From Rhizobium sp. SL86 (lineage in GTDB: Bacteria; Pseudomonadota; Alphaproteobacteria; Rhizobiales; Rhizobiaceae), in contig NZ_JAPPRJ010000007.1 of assembly GCF_026672545.1 (NCBI RefSeq), positions 101,807 to 165,806 of the forward strand: a stretch of DNA of 64,000 bases, read 5' to 3'. Below are positions 1 through 9,078 of this stretch, one piece after another. The first letter of the stretch is position 1. Every line of letters begins with the position of its first letter. The translations under genes were made by a program, and so were the position numbers. The notes beneath the pieces were generated by a model. The model saw only the letters and a program-made list of their open reading frames with translations, searched no databases and was not told the origin of the DNA.

Positions 1-702
1 GCCAACGACCACCGGGATGCTTTGGCCTTCGACATCGATCGTCGTCTCGGGAGGGTAGCCGCCCCAGTCCCAGCCTGCATCGGAGAAGGATTCGGGAAAT
101 CGCGACCGGAGGACGTCCGGCAGGGATTGTCCGAAGACATAAGTGAGGGCGAGGCAAAGGGCATTGACTCTGATATCGTTGTAATCCCAGTAGCTGCCCG
201 GCGCGCCATAGGGCGTTGTGGCGCCGAAGCGGGCGCTGCTCTCGGTCGGAGACAGTTGTCGATTGCGATCCACCGCGTCCGGGATACCCCACAGCGTTCC
301 CTGCCATTCGCTGGTCTGCTGGAGGAGTTGGCGCCAGCTCACAATGTCATTGGGCGGCTCAAAAGCCGACTGGGCCACGGATTGACTGACCGGCGCATCC
401 CAGGCGGGTATCCGGCCTTCGTCCATGGCGATGGCCGCGAGCAGTCCGACATAGCTCTTGGTGACGCTGAAGACCATGTCGGCGCGAAACTGGTCACCCC
501 AGGACGCCGTATGGTTTTCCACCCGGATCAGCCCGGCAGGCCCGACGCGATCGCGCAATCGCCCCTTGACGATATTCCACGGTGGCGGGTCGAAGGTCTG
601 ACCTTCGATAACCGCGCGGATGTCCGTAGGCCACGAGGTCGGATGAGAAACAGCGTAATCGACTGCATCCTGCAACCGCACGTCGGTGAGGCGCGTATCC
701 AT
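1..702 (-). CDS. Beta-lactamase-fold serine hydrolase, partial (3' end outside window)
   Basis: The frame opens at ATG 702 and runs without a stop to the window edge, so about 234 N-terminal residues are visible. The acyl-enzyme motif SVTK lies at about residues 79-82, in the usual place after an FSVTK-type strand, and a YND near residue 175 occupies the position of the YxN motif of class C beta-lactamases and DD-peptidases. No signal peptide is evident (the start is MDTRLTDVRLQ), so a cytoplasmic esterase or 6-aminohexanoate-dimer-hydrolase-like role is as likely as antibiotic hydrolysis. The C-terminal KTG-like motif would lie outside the window. The gene is divergent from a GntR regulator and shares its promoter region, so it is a plausible target of that regulator. 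The family is clear; the substrate is unknown. Confidence 0.8.
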   Translation of the reverse strand, partial: MDTRLTDVRLQDAVDYAVSHPTSWPTDIRAVIEGQTFDPPPWNIVKGRLRDRVGPAGLIRVENHTASWGDQFRADMVFSVTKSYVGLLAAIAMDEGRIPAWDAPVSQSVAQSAFEPPNDIVSWRQLLQQTSEWQGTLWGIPDAVDRNRQLSPTESSARFGATTPYGAPGSYWDYNDIRVNALCLALTYVFGQSLPDVLRSRFPESFSDAGWDWGGYPPETTIDVEGQSIPVVVG

Positions 703-854
703 TGAAACTCCTGTGAACAACGCCCGACGCTTGCAGGTCGGGCATGAGGTCAGCAGAACCCGTGCAACAGCTGCAACGCACCACCTGAAGTATGGTGCGA
801 AGGGACGCGCGGGGTCGAGGCGAACAGGAGGGCAGGCCGAACCGGCGCTTGTAT

Positions 855-875
855 TTATAATTACGATAATTATAA
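855..875. promoter_or_regulatory. Perfect palindrome, probable GntR operator
   Basis: Nine-base half-sites TTATAATTA and TAATTATAA flank a central CGA and form a perfect 21-bp palindrome. It lies 38 bp before the GntR start and in the region shared with the divergent hydrolase gene. FCD-type GntR regulators bind such dyads, so autoregulation and control of the hydrolase are likely. This is inferred from position and symmetry. Confidence 0.55.
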
Positions 876-913
876 GAGCAAGACCCCCTGGGAGGGAGCA
901 CGAAGAAAACGCC

Positions 914-1627
914 ATGACGACGCTGAGTACAATGAAGAAGAAGCGGCGCCCGCTGCAAGCGGCCCCCTTTCGGGAGAGCCTGCACGATTCGCTGACCGAC
1001 CAGTTGCGCAACATGATCCTCAAGCACGAGTTGCAGCCCGGCGAATGGATTCAGGAAATGCAGCTTTGCGAGACCCTGGGCGTATCTCGCACACCTATGC
1101 GCGAGGCGCTGAAGGTGCTGGCTTCCGAAAAGCTCGTGGTGCTGCACCCCTATCGTGGCGCCTCGGTGGCGGAGATCGAACTGGAGGTGGTGGCCGAACT
1201 TTTCGAGGTGCAGGCGATCCTCGAGAGCCAGGCGGGCATTCTGGCCGCAGAGCGCGCCAGCGATGCCGAGGTCGCTGCCTTTTCCGCCAAGCAGGATGAA
1301 ATGACCGGCTATTTCCGGGTTGGCGATCGCAGCGCCTATTTCCGCCTGAACCAGGAATTGCACACGGCCATCGTCACCATGGCCGCCAATACGCGCCTGC
1401 TGGAAAGCCATCAGTCCGTGATGACGCAAATTTCCCATGCGCGCTATGCCGCGCTGGATGAGGACAACCGCTGGCAGGTGTCGATCGAGCAGCATGCTGC
1501 GATCCGGGATGCCCTGGTCAGGCGTGACGGGCCGGCTCTGGCTGCGCATATTTTGAAACATGTCAATGACACCAAGACCGCCATCCTACGCGGTCTGGAA
1601 CGGGGCGCGGCCGCAGCTGCTGGATAG
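914..1627 (+). CDS. GntR-family transcriptional regulator (FadR/FCD type)
   Basis: This 237-residue DNA-binding regulator starts at ATG 914. Residues about 20-85 form the winged helix-turn-helix (LHDSLTDQLRNMIL, then LGVSRTPMREALKVLASEKLV, the classic GntR recognition helix). The remaining residues form an all-helical FCD ligand domain with conserved metal-site-type residues (FRLNQELHTAIV, then HAAIRDALVRRD). The length matches the family. It is alone on its strand, divergent from the hydrolase at 1-702, with the CRISPR array following about 60 bp downstream. The AT-rich palindrome at 855-875 is its probable operator. The effector is unknown; FCD regulators usually sense small organic acids. 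Confidence 0.92.
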   Translation: MTTLSTMKKKRRPLQAAPFRESLHDSLTDQLRNMILKHELQPGEWIQEMQLCETLGVSRTPMREALKVLASEKLVVLHPYRGASVAEIELEVVAELFEVQAILESQAGILAAERASDAEVAAFSAKQDEMTGYFRVGDRSAYFRLNQELHTAIVTMAANTRLLESHQSVMTQISHARYAALDEDNRWQVSIEQHAAIRDALVRRDGPALAAHILKHVNDTKTAILRGLERGAAAAAG

Positions 1628-1689
1628 AAGCTTAGTCCCGGCATTCGATGGGTCGCATCGAAGATGAATCGATCTGGCCTTCATTAGGC

Positions 1690-4120
1690 GTTTCGATCCA
1701 CGCCTCCGCGAGGGAGGCGACCGTCAGTCACCGCCCCAGCTGATGATGACGCCTTCGTTTCGATCCACGCCTCCGCGAGGGAGGCGACGCCGGCGGCACG
1801 CCCCTGCTTGTGCAGGTTGGAGTAGTTTCGATCCACGCCTCCGCGAGGGAGGCGACCATGGCCTTGAGCTGTTTGGGTCGCGCTGTGTCGGGTTTCGATC
1901 CACGCCTCCGCGAGGGAGGCGACGAGGATCAGGCGAGAGACGCGCATCATCCCACCCTGTTTCGATCCACGCCTCCGCGAGGGAGGCGACGCGGCGGGCC
2001 GATATCGCCAAGGTCTATCGCGGGCGTTTCGATCCACGCCTCCGCGAGGGAGGCGACCGTAACCACTAAGCGTGAGTACACGTACCAGTCGGTTTCGATC
2101 CACGCCTCCGCGAGGGAGGCGACGACGGATTACCGTGCGCGATTACATTCCGGGGGTGTTTCGATCCACGCCTCCGCGAGGGAGGCGACCGTCATTCCTC
2201 GGATTCGAACCACGTCACGACGGCGTTTCGATCCACGCCTCCGCGAGGGAGGCGACCTCTTCCGCGCATCGACCCGTGCCCTTTTGGGCTGTTTCGATCC
2301 ACGCCTCCGCGAGGGAGGCGACATTGCAGGCGGTGCGCGCTTTCCAGGCTGAACACGGTTTCGATCCACGCCTCCGCGAGGGAGGCGACCAGCCCGGTTA
2401 GTCGCGACACCAAAAGTTCCGATGTTTCGATCCACGCCTCCGCGAGGGAGGCGACCCTTCTGTTTCGTGCAGAATGGCCTTCGCCAACGTGTTTCGATCC
2501 ACGCCTCCGCGAGGGAGGCGACGGGCGACCGCAGATCGATTGGTTGGATGATAGGAGTTTCGATCCACGCCTCCGCGAGGGAGGCGACCCGCCCGTCGCG
2601 CGTCTTATAAAAACGACCGGCCTGTTTCGATCCACGCCTCCGCGAGGGAGGCGACGATTGCGACGTCATCTGCGGTGGGTTCCCCTGCCAGTTTCGATCC
2701 ACGCCTCCGCGAGGGAGGCGACACGGATCGATCGGACTAGCGACGGAGCAAGGGAGTGTTTCGATCCACGCCTCCGCGAGGGAGGCGACGTTGCGCCGAA
2801 CGTGCTTGGCGCAGCTATAGGCGGTTTCGATCCACGCCTCCGCGAGGGAGGCGACTCCGCTTGAAGGTCGTGTTCTGCGTTCCTTCGCTTGTTTCGATCC
2901 ACGCCTCCGCGAGGGAGGCGACAGCAGAACTTGCCTCGTCAGAACGTCGAATGGCTGTTTCGATCCACGCCTCCGCGAGGGAGGCGACAAGAGATCAAAT
3001 CCTTGAAGGCAAGGATAGGGAAGGTTTCGATCCACGCCTCCGCGAGGGAGGCGACCCGCCGTCTTCCTCCCAGGCTTTAATGTTGCGCATGTTTCGATCC
3101 ACGCCTCCGCGAGGGAGGCGACGCTGACAATCGCAGAAGGTCAGCTGCTCGGGAAAGTTTCGATCCACGCCTCCGCGAGGGAGGCGACCCCATCGCCCCA
3201 ACCGAATGTGGTGAGATTGGAAGTTTCGATCCACGCCTCCGCGAGGGAGGCGACCGGGCCTGGGAGATAGAGCCGCGCCTCTGTCCGTAGTTTCGATCCA
3301 CGCCTCCGCGAGGGAGGCGACTTCGGCTAGAGCAATGATACGGCTACCCAGGACAGTTTCGATCCACGCCTCCGCGAGGGAGGCGACAACCAACCGCGCA
3401 CCACCAAGGAGACCGACATGAGTTTCGATCCACGCCTCCGCGAGGGAGGCGACCTCGGCTGTCAGGGTTTAGCCGCCGCATGTCCTTGTTTCGATCCACG
3501 CCTCCGCGAGGGAGGCGACTCGATGAAATGACACGGCGCATGCAGCTGGTGCAGGTTTCGATCCACGCCTCCGCGAGGGAGGCGACCTTGGCAAGGGACC
3601 CCACCGCCGCAGTCATCTTGTCGGTTTCGATCCACGCCTCCGCGAGGGAGGCGACTGCGGAGGTAAGCCGGGGTGTGTGCCGGCGCTGTGTTTCGATCCA
3701 CGCCTCCGCGAGGGAGGCGACGTGTACGGCAAGACCCTTATGCCGTAGCCCTCAAGGTTTCGATCCACGCCTCCGCGAGGGAGGCGACTGGATCATTTAG
3801 GACGTGTCTCGTATATCGTCTGGTTTCGATCCACGCCTCCGCGAGGGAGGCGACGTCAAACTGAGGCGGATTGCTCCCTTGAGGATAGGTTTCGATCCAC
3901 GCCTCCGCGAGGGAGGCGACGCGACTGCAGCGTCTCGACGGAGATCCCTGCGATGTTTCGATCCACGCCTCCGCGAGGGAGGCGACCAACCACGCCAAGA
4001 CGATGTACGAGCGTGCGGTCGTTTCGATCCACGCCTCCGCGAGGGAGGCGACGGCCGTCCAATGGACATGGCTGCAATCGAATATGCAGTTTCGATCCAC
4101 GCCTCCGCGAGGGAGGCGAC
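1690..4120 (-). CRISPR. Type I-C CRISPR array, 37 repeats and 36 spacers
   Basis: The 32-bp direct repeat (plus-strand start GTTTCGATCCACGCCTCCGC, end GAGGGAGGCGAC) occurs 37 times at a 66-69 bp period. Spacers are 34-37 bp, the usual range for type I-C. In transcript orientation the repeat begins GTCGCC and ends GGATCGAAAC, the type I-C pattern, with a 7-bp stem (CGCCTCC/GGAGGCG) and GCGAG loop. cas2 and the leader lie on the high-coordinate side, so transcription runs toward position 1690 and the newest spacers are near 4120. By eye all repeats are identical, including the leader-distal one at 1690-1721. First and last repeats are 1690-1721 and 4089-4120. Pre-crRNA would be cut by Cas5d, since type I-C lacks Cas6. 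Confidence 0.98.
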
Positions 4121-4339
4121 TGTCTGGGTGTAAAACACAGTTTTTGTTATGCGGCAAAGGCCGGAAGTGCGAAGAGGATACGTTTCGGCGGTCATGCGTG
4201 GGGCAGATGGTCCGCAGAGCGAACAAGTCCTTACAATGTCAAAGATCTGGCTGCTGTGCGAACAGTCTCGAATTGTTCAGCGCGCTTATGGTTCGCACCC
4301 GAGAGGATGTAATCCGGTGATGCATGCAAAAGCGACACG
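4121..4339 (-). promoter_or_regulatory. CRISPR leader region
   Basis: This 219-bp stretch lies between the cas2 stop and the first repeat in transcription order. It carries no credible gene and is less GC-rich than the flanking sequence. By position it should hold the array promoter and the integration signals read by Cas1-Cas2. I could not assign a specific -35/-10 pair. Confidence 0.7.
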
Positions 4340-4630
4340 TCAGATGATCAGAGGACCATTGAGGTCGGTGGCGGGTTTGGCGCCCACATGCTCCACGCGC
4401 CGTTCCCAGTTTGCACCCAGATAGTAGTAGCGCAGGCTGTCTACAGCCGGGTTGATAATCCCTTCCAGCCGTGCCTTGAGCTTCACCCATTGTGCCGGAT
4501 CGACCTCGATCTCGAAGACGGAAAACTGGACACGCTGACCGTAATCACGACAGGCCTTGGCCACGGCGCGCAGCCGCGCCTGCCCCTTGCCCTCCAGCGT
4601 GTGAACGTCATAGGTCACCAGAACCAGCAT
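4340..4630 (-). CDS. cas2: CRISPR-associated endonuclease Cas2
   Basis: This 96-residue protein is a typical Cas2. It starts MLVLVTYDV, where Asp8 is the conserved metal-ligand position after the first beta strand, followed by RLRAVAKACRDYGQRVQFSVFE, the helix and second strand. It forms the dimer that bridges two Cas1 dimers during spacer integration. It is the last cas gene before the leader and array and starts 9 bp after the cas1 stop, so it is co-transcribed with cas1 and cas4. Confidence 0.96.
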   Translation of the reverse strand: MLVLVTYDVHTLEGKGQARLRAVAKACRDYGQRVQFSVFEIEVDPAQWVKLKARLEGIINPAVDSLRYYYLGANWERRVEHVGAKPATDLNGPLII

Positions 4631-4639
4631 GGTCTTGCC

Positions 4640-5674
4640 TCATTTCCAGAACCAGGGTGGATAGGCGTCAAGATCGCCGCGCAGATGTCGAGCCAGCATC
4701 TGCGCCTGCAGATAGGGCACCAGCCCGAGCGGGGCCTTTTCATCGAGAAAGACATGCAGCCGCTCCTCCCGCTTGCGCTCCTGCCAGGCGGTCAGCACAG
4801 TCTTGCGCGCATCCTCGCTCATGAGCACGGCGCCGCCCTCCTTTCGCTCGAAATCCCCGGAACGCACCTGGCGCCGGTTGATCAGCGACAGTGCGAGACG
4901 GTCGGCCAGCACGGGACGCAGTTCTTCCATCAGGTCGAGTGCCAGACTGGGTCGGCCGGGCCGGTCGCGATGCAGAAAACCGGCGGCAGGATCAAGCCCG
5001 ACACTTTCCAGTGCGGAACGGCAGTCATGGGTCAGTAGTGTGTAAAGAAACGACAGCAACGCATTGACCGGATCGAGCGGCGGGCGCCGCGAGCGGCCTG
5101 TCCAGCGCAGGTCGGGGTCCGGCGAGCGGATCAGATGATCGAAGACGGAGAAATAGAGATTGGCCGCCTCTCCTTCCGAGCCTCTTAGCCTCTCCAGCGT
5201 GTCATCGGCGCGCTCCACGCGACGCAGGATCTGAGCGAGCCGCTCCGTCACAACATCAATGGCGGCACGATCTTCAAGCGTGTACTCCTCGCCATAATCG
5301 CGCAGCGCGCGCATCAACACCGCACGCTGGTTTGCAATCTTGCCGATGAGGAAGGAGCGGACCACCTCTTCCGGTGCATCACAAACGCGATATTGTGCCC
5401 GGCGCAACAGGATGTTGCCGCTGATGGGTCCCTCCAGCCGGGCCTGAAAGCGGCCGTTTCGATCCAGAAAGGTCAGCGTGATGCCCGCCGCCGCAAGCGC
5501 CGCCATCAACGGTGGCGAAACGTGAATGGCGCCGAACACCACTGCGGCGGAGAGCATGTGCAGCGGCACGCGGCTCTTCTCCATGCCGTCAATCTCGGCC
5601 ACCAGGTTTTCGCCATCCTTGCGCAGAGCGGCCCCTTCGGTCGTGACGTAGATGGTGTTGAGCAGCTTCTTCAT
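4640..5674 (-). CDS. cas1: CRISPR-associated integrase Cas1 (type I-C)
   Basis: The 344-residue protein is the spacer integrase. The N-terminal beta domain (MKKLLNTIYVTTEGAALRKD) is followed by the helical catalytic domain. The metal-binding residues are visible: Glu167 in GSEGEAANLYF, His235 in AGFLHRDRPGRPS, and Asp247 with Glu250/251 in LALDLMEE. The length matches type I-C Cas1. Its start overlaps the cas4 stop by 4 bp, and cas2 follows after 9 bp. Nothing suggests inactivation, so adaptation should be functional, in line with the long array. Confidence 0.97.
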   Translation of the reverse strand: MKKLLNTIYVTTEGAALRKDGENLVAEIDGMEKSRVPLHMLSAAVVFGAIHVSPPLMAALAAAGITLTFLDRNGRFQARLEGPISGNILLRRAQYRVCDAPEEVVRSFLIGKIANQRAVLMRALRDYGEEYTLEDRAAIDVVTERLAQILRRVERADDTLERLRGSEGEAANLYFSVFDHLIRSPDPDLRWTGRSRRPPLDPVNALLSFLYTLLTHDCRSALESVGLDPAAGFLHRDRPGRPSLALDLMEELRPVLADRLALSLINRRQVRSGDFERKEGGAVLMSEDARKTVLTAWQERKREERLHVFLDEKAPLGLVPYLQAQMLARHLRGDLDAYPPWFWK

Positions 5675-6345
5675 GGAGCGACTTCAGATGATGAAAGGCT
5701 GCGCTCGACCATACGCGACCGCCAGGCCCGCACCGGTTTTGCAACGGCATCCGGTCGGCACAACTCGAGAAGCGAACAGGCGCGGCAACGCTCGCGGCGC
5801 GTGGTCGGCGGCGGCGTGCGACCGGTGGCCAAGACCTCCGCCAGGGCCTGGACCGTGTCTTCGGTCAGCCGCCGCAGATCCGCATCGAATGGCACCACCA
5901 CCCGGCGCTTCGTCTCGGCGTAAAACAACGCACCCTCCGGGACGGGCCGTCCTGTCATTTCCTCAAGGCAGAGCGCCTGCGCGCACAACTGCACCTCATC
6001 GGCCCGGTGCAGCTTGGGTTTGCCGCGCTTGTATTCCAGCGGGTAGGCGGTCTCCACCTCGCCCTCCTCCAGAAACTCCACCACATCGGCGGTGCCGGAC
6101 AGGTTCAGCCGCCGGCAGGAAAGCGGCAGCGCCATCACGCGACGTACACCGCGGATCTTGCGCTTGCCGCCCTTGTCCGCCACCGCATGCAACACATTGC
6201 CTTCGGCGGTGAAACGATTGTCCGCCCAGGCGCGCTCGATATGGATGAGAGCGGCCTGCCTGAGACAATAGACGGCGTGCTGCAGGGCCGAGAGCGGGAT
6301 GGGCTCCCGCTCGTCCACAAGCAACGTGACCGCCTCGCCCGCCAT
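5671..6345 (-). CDS. cas4: CRISPR-associated exonuclease Cas4
   Basis: Cas4 is an iron-sulfur RecB-type nuclease that trims prespacers and selects the PAM together with Cas1. I place the start at ATG 6345 (MAGEAVTLLVDEREPIPLSA), giving 224 residues; a longer frame exists but would overlap cas7 in another frame. The first cluster cysteine is in YCLRQ and the other three are in CRACSLLELC near the C-terminus. Nuclease motifs are GTADVVEF (Asp) and PLEYKRGKPK (Glu and Lys). The gene begins 4 bp after the cas7 stop and overlaps cas1 by 4 bp. Confidence 0.95.
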   Translation of the reverse strand: MAGEAVTLLVDEREPIPLSALQHAVYCLRQAALIHIERAWADNRFTAEGNVLHAVADKGGKRKIRGVRRVMALPLSCRRLNLSGTADVVEFLEEGEVETAYPLEYKRGKPKLHRADEVQLCAQALCLEEMTGRPVPEGALFYAETKRRVVVPFDADLRRLTEDTVQALAEVLATGRTPPPTTRRERCRACSLLELCRPDAVAKPVRAWRSRMVERSLSSSEVAP

Positions 6346-6349
6346 GGCG

Positions 6350-7300
6350 TCACAGCTTTTCGATGATCTCGACACCGTCTGGCAGGTTGTCCCGGTCGAT
6401 GGTGACGAGGTAATCGGAGAAGGCGCGGGCGGGCGGCAGATTGTCCAGGCGGCTGTCGATAGTACGGAATTCACCATCTACATTCCGACCAATCCGAATC
6501 CGCTCAAACAGGCTGTGGGCCGGCGCGTTGCCCAAAGCATTCCCGTGCTTGAAGACAATCAATTTGCGGGTCGCCATCTCGCCGCGGGCAGCGGACCGAT
6601 CATGTTCGAACATGCTGCCCAGTGCCTCAAGGAGAAGCTCAAAATCCGCCTCGGAAAAGCCCGTGCGCTCCGCGAACTTGGCTGAAATGAACCCATGTGC
6701 GACATAGAGTCCGTAAGGCACGATATGCTTGCGGCCCATCGTTCTGTTGTCGGTGCGATCACTGGAATCGTCGCCCTCCGCCTTCTGCTTCTTTTCCGCC
6801 TCGTTGGTCGCGGCCATGCGGGTGATGGAAATTTCGAGCGGCAAGATCGGCTCGACCGACCGGGCGAAGCTCATCTGCACCGGTCCCTTGACCTGGCCGC
6901 AATTGACCCCGGTGGACATCACCGCTCCGAAGGTGCGCACGTCGAAGAAATTGTCGCACATGAAGGCATTGAGTTTCTTTGCCTCGGCATCGTCATTCGG
7001 ATTGAGCTTCGGGGTCTTGTCGACCTTGGGGTCGTCCTTGCGCACAGCCCGATAAGCCTGACGATGTTTCTCGTTGAGGATCGCGCCTTCTTCGACATAG
7101 ATGTGGAAGCCATCCTGCCCGTGGCGGGCAAGATCCACATAGTTGCGGATCTTGCGCTTCAGGCTGACGTCCGTCACCAGGCCGCGATTGGTCTCCGGAT
7201 CAAGTCGCGGCAGATTGCCGGCATCGGGATCGCCGTTCGGATTACCATTGATGACCTCGAAAACGAGAACAAAGTCATAGCGGTTGGTGATCGTGGTCAT
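6350..7300 (-). CDS. cas7: Cascade backbone subunit Cas7 (Csd2)
   Basis: This 316-residue protein is the type I-C Cas7 (Csd2), which polymerises along the crRNA spacer. The N-terminus MTTITNRYDFVLVFEVINGN with the following PNGDPDAGNLPRLDPETNRG is the Csd2 family signature. The beta-hairpin and RRM-like core follow (VTDVSLKRKIRNYV, then FFDVRTFGAVMSTGVNCGQVKGPVQ). Its start overlaps the cas8c stop by 4 bp (ATGA), indicating translational coupling, and cas4 follows 4 bp downstream. Confidence 0.97.
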   Translation of the reverse strand: MTTITNRYDFVLVFEVINGNPNGDPDAGNLPRLDPETNRGLVTDVSLKRKIRNYVDLARHGQDGFHIYVEEGAILNEKHRQAYRAVRKDDPKVDKTPKLNPNDDAEAKKLNAFMCDNFFDVRTFGAVMSTGVNCGQVKGPVQMSFARSVEPILPLEISITRMAATNEAEKKQKAEGDDSSDRTDNRTMGRKHIVPYGLYVAHGFISAKFAERTGFSEADFELLLEALGSMFEHDRSAARGEMATRKLIVFKHGNALGNAPAHSLFERIRIGRNVDGEFRTIDSRLDNLPPARAFSDYLVTIDRDNLPDGVEIIEKL

Positions 7301-9078
7301 GCTGTTTCCCCCTCGGGTGCCAATTCCGTTGTCTTTTTGAAGAAATCGCTGCGCTGATGGTGATAGCCGAGCCCGAACCAGGCCTGCTCCTGTGCGGTCA
7401 GGGACACCGGGAAGGGATCGCGTACCGGATCCTCTGATGGCGTCATCAAATCCATGATGCCCCTGAGCGCTTTCTGAAGGTTCACTTCCCGGCCCGGGCT
7501 GGTCTTGCGAACCTTGGCAAGGTGGTTTGACGAACCGCTTTCCAGCACCGCAAAAACCTTACGCGGCGTGGCCGAAGCCGAACCATAGAACTTGTCCTTG
7601 ATCGTGGCATTGACCTTGCCGCCCAGAGCGGCGCGCTGAATTTCCTCATAAAGGGCAAAGAGCCGTCCGAGAAGATAGCCCCTGTTGGTATTGTCCGGGT
7701 CCAGTGCCACGGGTGCCTCCATCTTGAAATTGCGGATGAGCAGAGCTTTGAGAATACCCGCCCTCAGCGCATTGACCTCGCCATCGGCGCGGATGCGGGT
7801 CAGCACCGATGACATGAGCGTCAACGGAAAGGCGGTTCCAGTCAGAATGGCGCGCATCCACTCGCCGGCGAGATTGGGCGTGACGTTTTCTCGCTTTCCG
7901 AGCACCGCCGTTTCCAGAAGATAACGCCAGAGCGGCGGTACTCCCTCGCGCGGCGGCGGTTCAACGTGCATGTCGGACAGAAACCGCTGGTAATTGGCCG
8001 TGAGGTGTCCAAAGTCGTCTTCGAAGTAGAAGCGCACCGAAAGCCGAGCGGCATTGGGCGCAAGTCCGAGAATGAAGAAGCGCACGCCCTCCGTCAGCCT
8101 TGGCTCGATCTGGCCGAGCGGCATTCCCTGGCGAATCTGTTCCAGTTTCGTCGCGATTTTTCGTGCGGAAGCCCTTTCCTCGGCTTGCCTGTCCTCTTCG
8201 CTCACTCCGGTATCGTCGAAGAACAGGCCAAAGATCGCCTCGGCCTCCGTTGCCGCCTCGATGTCCGTCGCATCCGCCCAAAACACCGTCGAGGCATCGG
8301 CGATCTGAATGCGGTGGCCGCTGTCGCGTTCGAGGAAACGGTTGAGGGCCGTAGTATAGGCAAAGGCAGCAGCCTCCGAGACGGGGGCGTTATCGCCCTG
8401 TTCGTGGCCGTAGGATGTGAAGGCGTCGAGATTGAAGGAAACGATAGAACCGCCGGCGACCTGCCCACCCCACACACCTTTAATTGCCTGATGAAGTCGC
8501 GCCACGGGAGCGCGATGCCCCGTTACTAGACAGACTTGCGTATCCTCTCCATCAGAACTGGAGATTCGAGACCAGATTTGCCGTGCTTCAGACCGATCAT
8601 GGAGAAATCCAATGTGACGCTCGCTCTCCAACGCGAAAACAACGTTTTGGTCCTTCAGGTCTTCTGGCCAGCGAGGCGGCTGGAATTCTTTCGGATCCCA
8701 TTCTTCGAGAAAATGCTTGAAAGCCAATAATCCAATGTCACTTGTGTCTTTCAACGCAGAAAAATGAAGCTCTTTGAATGCAGTGTGCCTGCTTGCGCAG
8801 TCCTTTGACTCATCGGAACTGACACCCAAGACATAAGCAGAGTTATCCCAGAGGAAGAACGCACGAGGCGTCACCCCCGGACGCTTGAACGAAGCCGGGA
8901 CTGGAAGCAGTCTGAGCCGCGCCTTTTTCCCCTCCCCTTCCCGCCAGTCGATGACATCGAACACGCTGCCGTCCTCGTTCAATGAAATCACAAAGCCAAT
9001 TTTTTCCGAGGAAAACCCGAAGGGCGGCGCATCCGGCAGGCGGTCATAGGCTTTGGCAAGCGCAGACAGAATGGTCAT
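7297..9078 (-). CDS. cas8c: Cascade large subunit Cas8c (Csd1)
   Basis: The 593-residue protein is the type I-C large subunit, which recognises the PAM. In this subtype an internal start in cas8c usually also yields the small subunit Cas11c. The N-terminus MTILSALAKAYDRL and the block ESERHIGFLHDRSEARQIW are typical of Csd1, and the C-terminus ends in a helical region (SLTAQEQAWFGLGYHHQRSDFF). Length is normal for Cas8c. It overlaps cas5 and cas7 by 4 bp each. The Cas11c start cannot be fixed by eye. Confidence 0.95.
   Translation of the reverse strand: MTILSALAKAYDRLPDAPPFGFSSEKIGFVISLNEDGSVFDVIDWREGEGKKARLRLLPVPASFKRPGVTPRAFFLWDNSAYVLGVSSDESKDCASRHTAFKELHFSALKDTSDIGLLAFKHFLEEWDPKEFQPPRWPEDLKDQNVVFALESERHIGFLHDRSEARQIWSRISSSDGEDTQVCLVTGHRAPVARLHQAIKGVWGGQVAGGSIVSFNLDAFTSYGHEQGDNAPVSEAAAFAYTTALNRFLERDSGHRIQIADASTVFWADATDIEAATEAEAIFGLFFDDTGVSEEDRQAEERASARKIATKLEQIRQGMPLGQIEPRLTEGVRFFILGLAPNAARLSVRFYFEDDFGHLTANYQRFLSDMHVEPPPREGVPPLWRYLLETAVLGKRENVTPNLAGEWMRAILTGTAFPLTLMSSVLTRIRADGEVNALRAGILKALLIRNFKMEAPVALDPDNTNRGYLLGRLFALYEEIQRAALGGKVNATIKDKFYGSASATPRKVFAVLESGSSNHLAKVRKTSPGREVNLQKALRGIMDLMTPSEDPVRDPFPVSLTAQEQAWFGLGYHHQRSDFFKKTTELAPEGETA

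Noticed and set aside
2190..2224. A spacer containing GGTTCGAATCC-like sequence, as in a tRNA T-arm
   Set aside because: The flanking bases do not form a proper 5-bp T-stem and there is no acceptor or anticodon arm. It is a normal spacer.
1690..4120. Many long open frames on both strands across the array encoding repeated RSTPPRGRR or ASLAEAWIE-type peptides
   Set aside because: They are translations of the CRISPR repeats and spacers in six frames. The 66-69 bp period and identical 32-bp repeats explain them fully.
6346..6477. N-terminal extension of Cas4 upstream of 6345
   Set aside because: It would lie inside cas7 in another frame, and the protein from ATG 6345 begins with the usual Cas4 N-terminus.
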